Program-made: the position numbers and the translations under genes
NCBI GenBank assembly: GCA_920105625.2
Contig: CAKKTE020000369.1
Location: 1 to 64,000, forward strand
Source of the DNA: Clusia tigrina
Taxonomy: Eukaryota; Arthropoda; Insecta; Diptera; Clusiidae
DNA length: 64,000 bases
Reading direction: 5' to 3'
The notes under the pieces: generated by a model
What the model was told of the DNA's origin: nothing
Seen by the model: the letters and a program-made list of their open reading frames with translations, nothing else
Databases searched by the model: none
Shown: one piece after another, positions 62,919 to 64,000 of the stretch
Numbering within the stretch: position 1 is the stretch's first letter
Layout: each line of letters begins with the position of its first letter

Positions 62919-64000
62919 GTCACAAAATTTCAATATTTTTTGACGCTCCAGTATAAAGTTACAAGCATTTGAATGTTGCAAACTTTGAAAGGTATAGGAC
63001 GCACCATATTGAAGTTAGGGCCATGTGAAGTTTTATCAGTATTTGATTTGGGACTCAAGGGTAGCATAGCTATGAGCGATAGCTTAAATTGTTAAGAGGC
63101 TCGAGTAATTTATTTTCACAAAATTTCAAGATTTTATGACGCTTCAGTAAAAAGTTACAAGCAATTGAATGTTGCAAACTATGCTAGGTATAGGACGCAC
63201 CATATAGATGTTAGGGCCATTTGCAGTTTTATCAGTGTTTGATTTGGGACTCAAGGGTCGCATAGCTATGAGCGTTAACTTAAATTGACAAGAGGCTCGA
63301 GAACTTTATTTTCACAAAATTTCAAGATTTTATGACGCTTCAGTAAAAAGTTACAAGCATTTGAATGTTGCAAACTATGGTAGGTATAGGACGCACCATA
63401 TAGAAGTTAGGGCCATTTGGAGTTTAATCAGTGTTTGATTTGGGACTCAAGGGTCGCATAGCTATGAGCGTTAACTTAAATTGACAAGAGGCTCGAGTAC
63501 TTTATTTTCACAAAATTTCAAGATTTTATGACGCTCCAGTAAAAAGTTACAAGCATTTGAATGTTGCAAACATTGATAGGTATAGGATGCACTGTCTAGA
63601 AGTTAGGGCCATTTGAAGTTTTATTAGAGTTTGATTTGGGACTCAAGGGTTGAATAGCTATGAGCGATAGCTTAAATTGATAAGAGGCTCGAGTACTTTA
63701 TTTTCACAAAATTTGAAGATTTTATGATGCTCCAGTAAAAAGTTACAAGCATTTGAATGTTGCAACCTTTGATAAGTGTAGGAGGGCCATTTGAAGTTTA
63801 TTAGAGTTTGGTTTGGGACTCAAGGGTTGAATAGCTATGAGCGATAGCTTAAATTGATAAGAGGCTCGAGTACTTTATTTTCACAAAATTTCAAGATTTT
63901 ATGACGCTCCAGTAAAAAGTTACAAGCATTTGAATGTTGCAAACATTGATAGGTATAGGATGCTCCGCAGAGAAGTTATTATCATTTGAAGTTTTATCAG
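62919..64000 (+). repeat. Satellite array, block D continued after the insertion
   Basis: About 5.5 monomers of the same classes as 44.9-59.2 kb: two with GCGTTAACTT (about 63,270 and 63,470), the GGGTTGAATAGC class, and one 18-bp-deletion monomer (GTGTAGGAGGGCC at about 63,780). Orientation and phase are the same as on the left of the element. The array runs off the window end inside a monomer. Confidence 0.96.

Noticed and set aside
62912..62923. GTG at 62,923 as the start of ORF1
   Set aside because: These codons lie in the target-site duplication and the satellite. The element begins at 62,911, in mid-ORF1.

Overview
The window is eukaryotic heterochromatin-type DNA: one long tandem satellite array interrupted by a single non-LTR (LINE-like) retrotransposon. 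No host gene, rRNA, tRNA or CRISPR array is visible. The retrotransposon's reverse transcriptase, and the baculovirus-FP-like C-terminal domain of its first ORF, resemble elements common in insects. I therefore infer an arthropod, probably an insect and perhaps a fly; the satellite itself is not one I recognise.

Satellite: about 60 kb, roughly 308 head-to-tail copies of an AT-rich monomer of about 196 bp (spacing of the conserved block at 153, 351, 547, 743 and 939 is 198, 196, 196, 196). Every copy has the same orientation. Conserved blocks in the + strand monomer, in order, are AGCTATGAGCGATAGCT (a 6-bp dyad), GAGGCTCGAGTACTTTATT, CACAAAATTTCAAGATTTT, GACGCTCCAGTAAAAAGTTA, GCATTTGAATGTTGCAAAC, a variable segment, CCATTTGAAGTTTTATCAG and GATTTGGGACTCAAGGGT. 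Layout: 1-12,900 holds divergent monomers with little long-range order. 12,900-34,450 is homogenised into 8/9-monomer higher-order repeats and then large overlapping duplications at offsets of 5,860, 7,036 and 8,604 bp. 34,450-44,900 is a mosaic with offsets near 4,692, 6,650 and 4,497 bp and several deletion junctions. 44,900-59,159 contains four consecutive copies of a 1,742-bp higher-order repeat. 62,919-64,000 resumes the last satellite type in phase after the insertion.

Retrotransposon (59,167-62,911, minus strand): flanked by a 7-bp target-site duplication (CTTTATT), ending at its 3' side in (TAA)n, and truncated at its 5' end inside ORF1. It keeps the last 113 codons of ORF1, a 233-bp spacer, a complete 949-codon ORF2 (APE-type endonuclease plus reverse transcriptase, no RNase H domain seen) and a 3' UTR with a strong hairpin next to the tail. 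It is a cis-made copy that landed in one satellite monomer. The uninterrupted ORF2 suggests a fairly recent insertion.

Short ORFs of 60-101 codons spread through the satellite are periodic read-through of the repeat, not genes. I found no new enzymatic or defence system. The interesting content is the array's nested higher-order organisation, its recurrent deletion variants and dyad element, and the structure of the inserted LINE.
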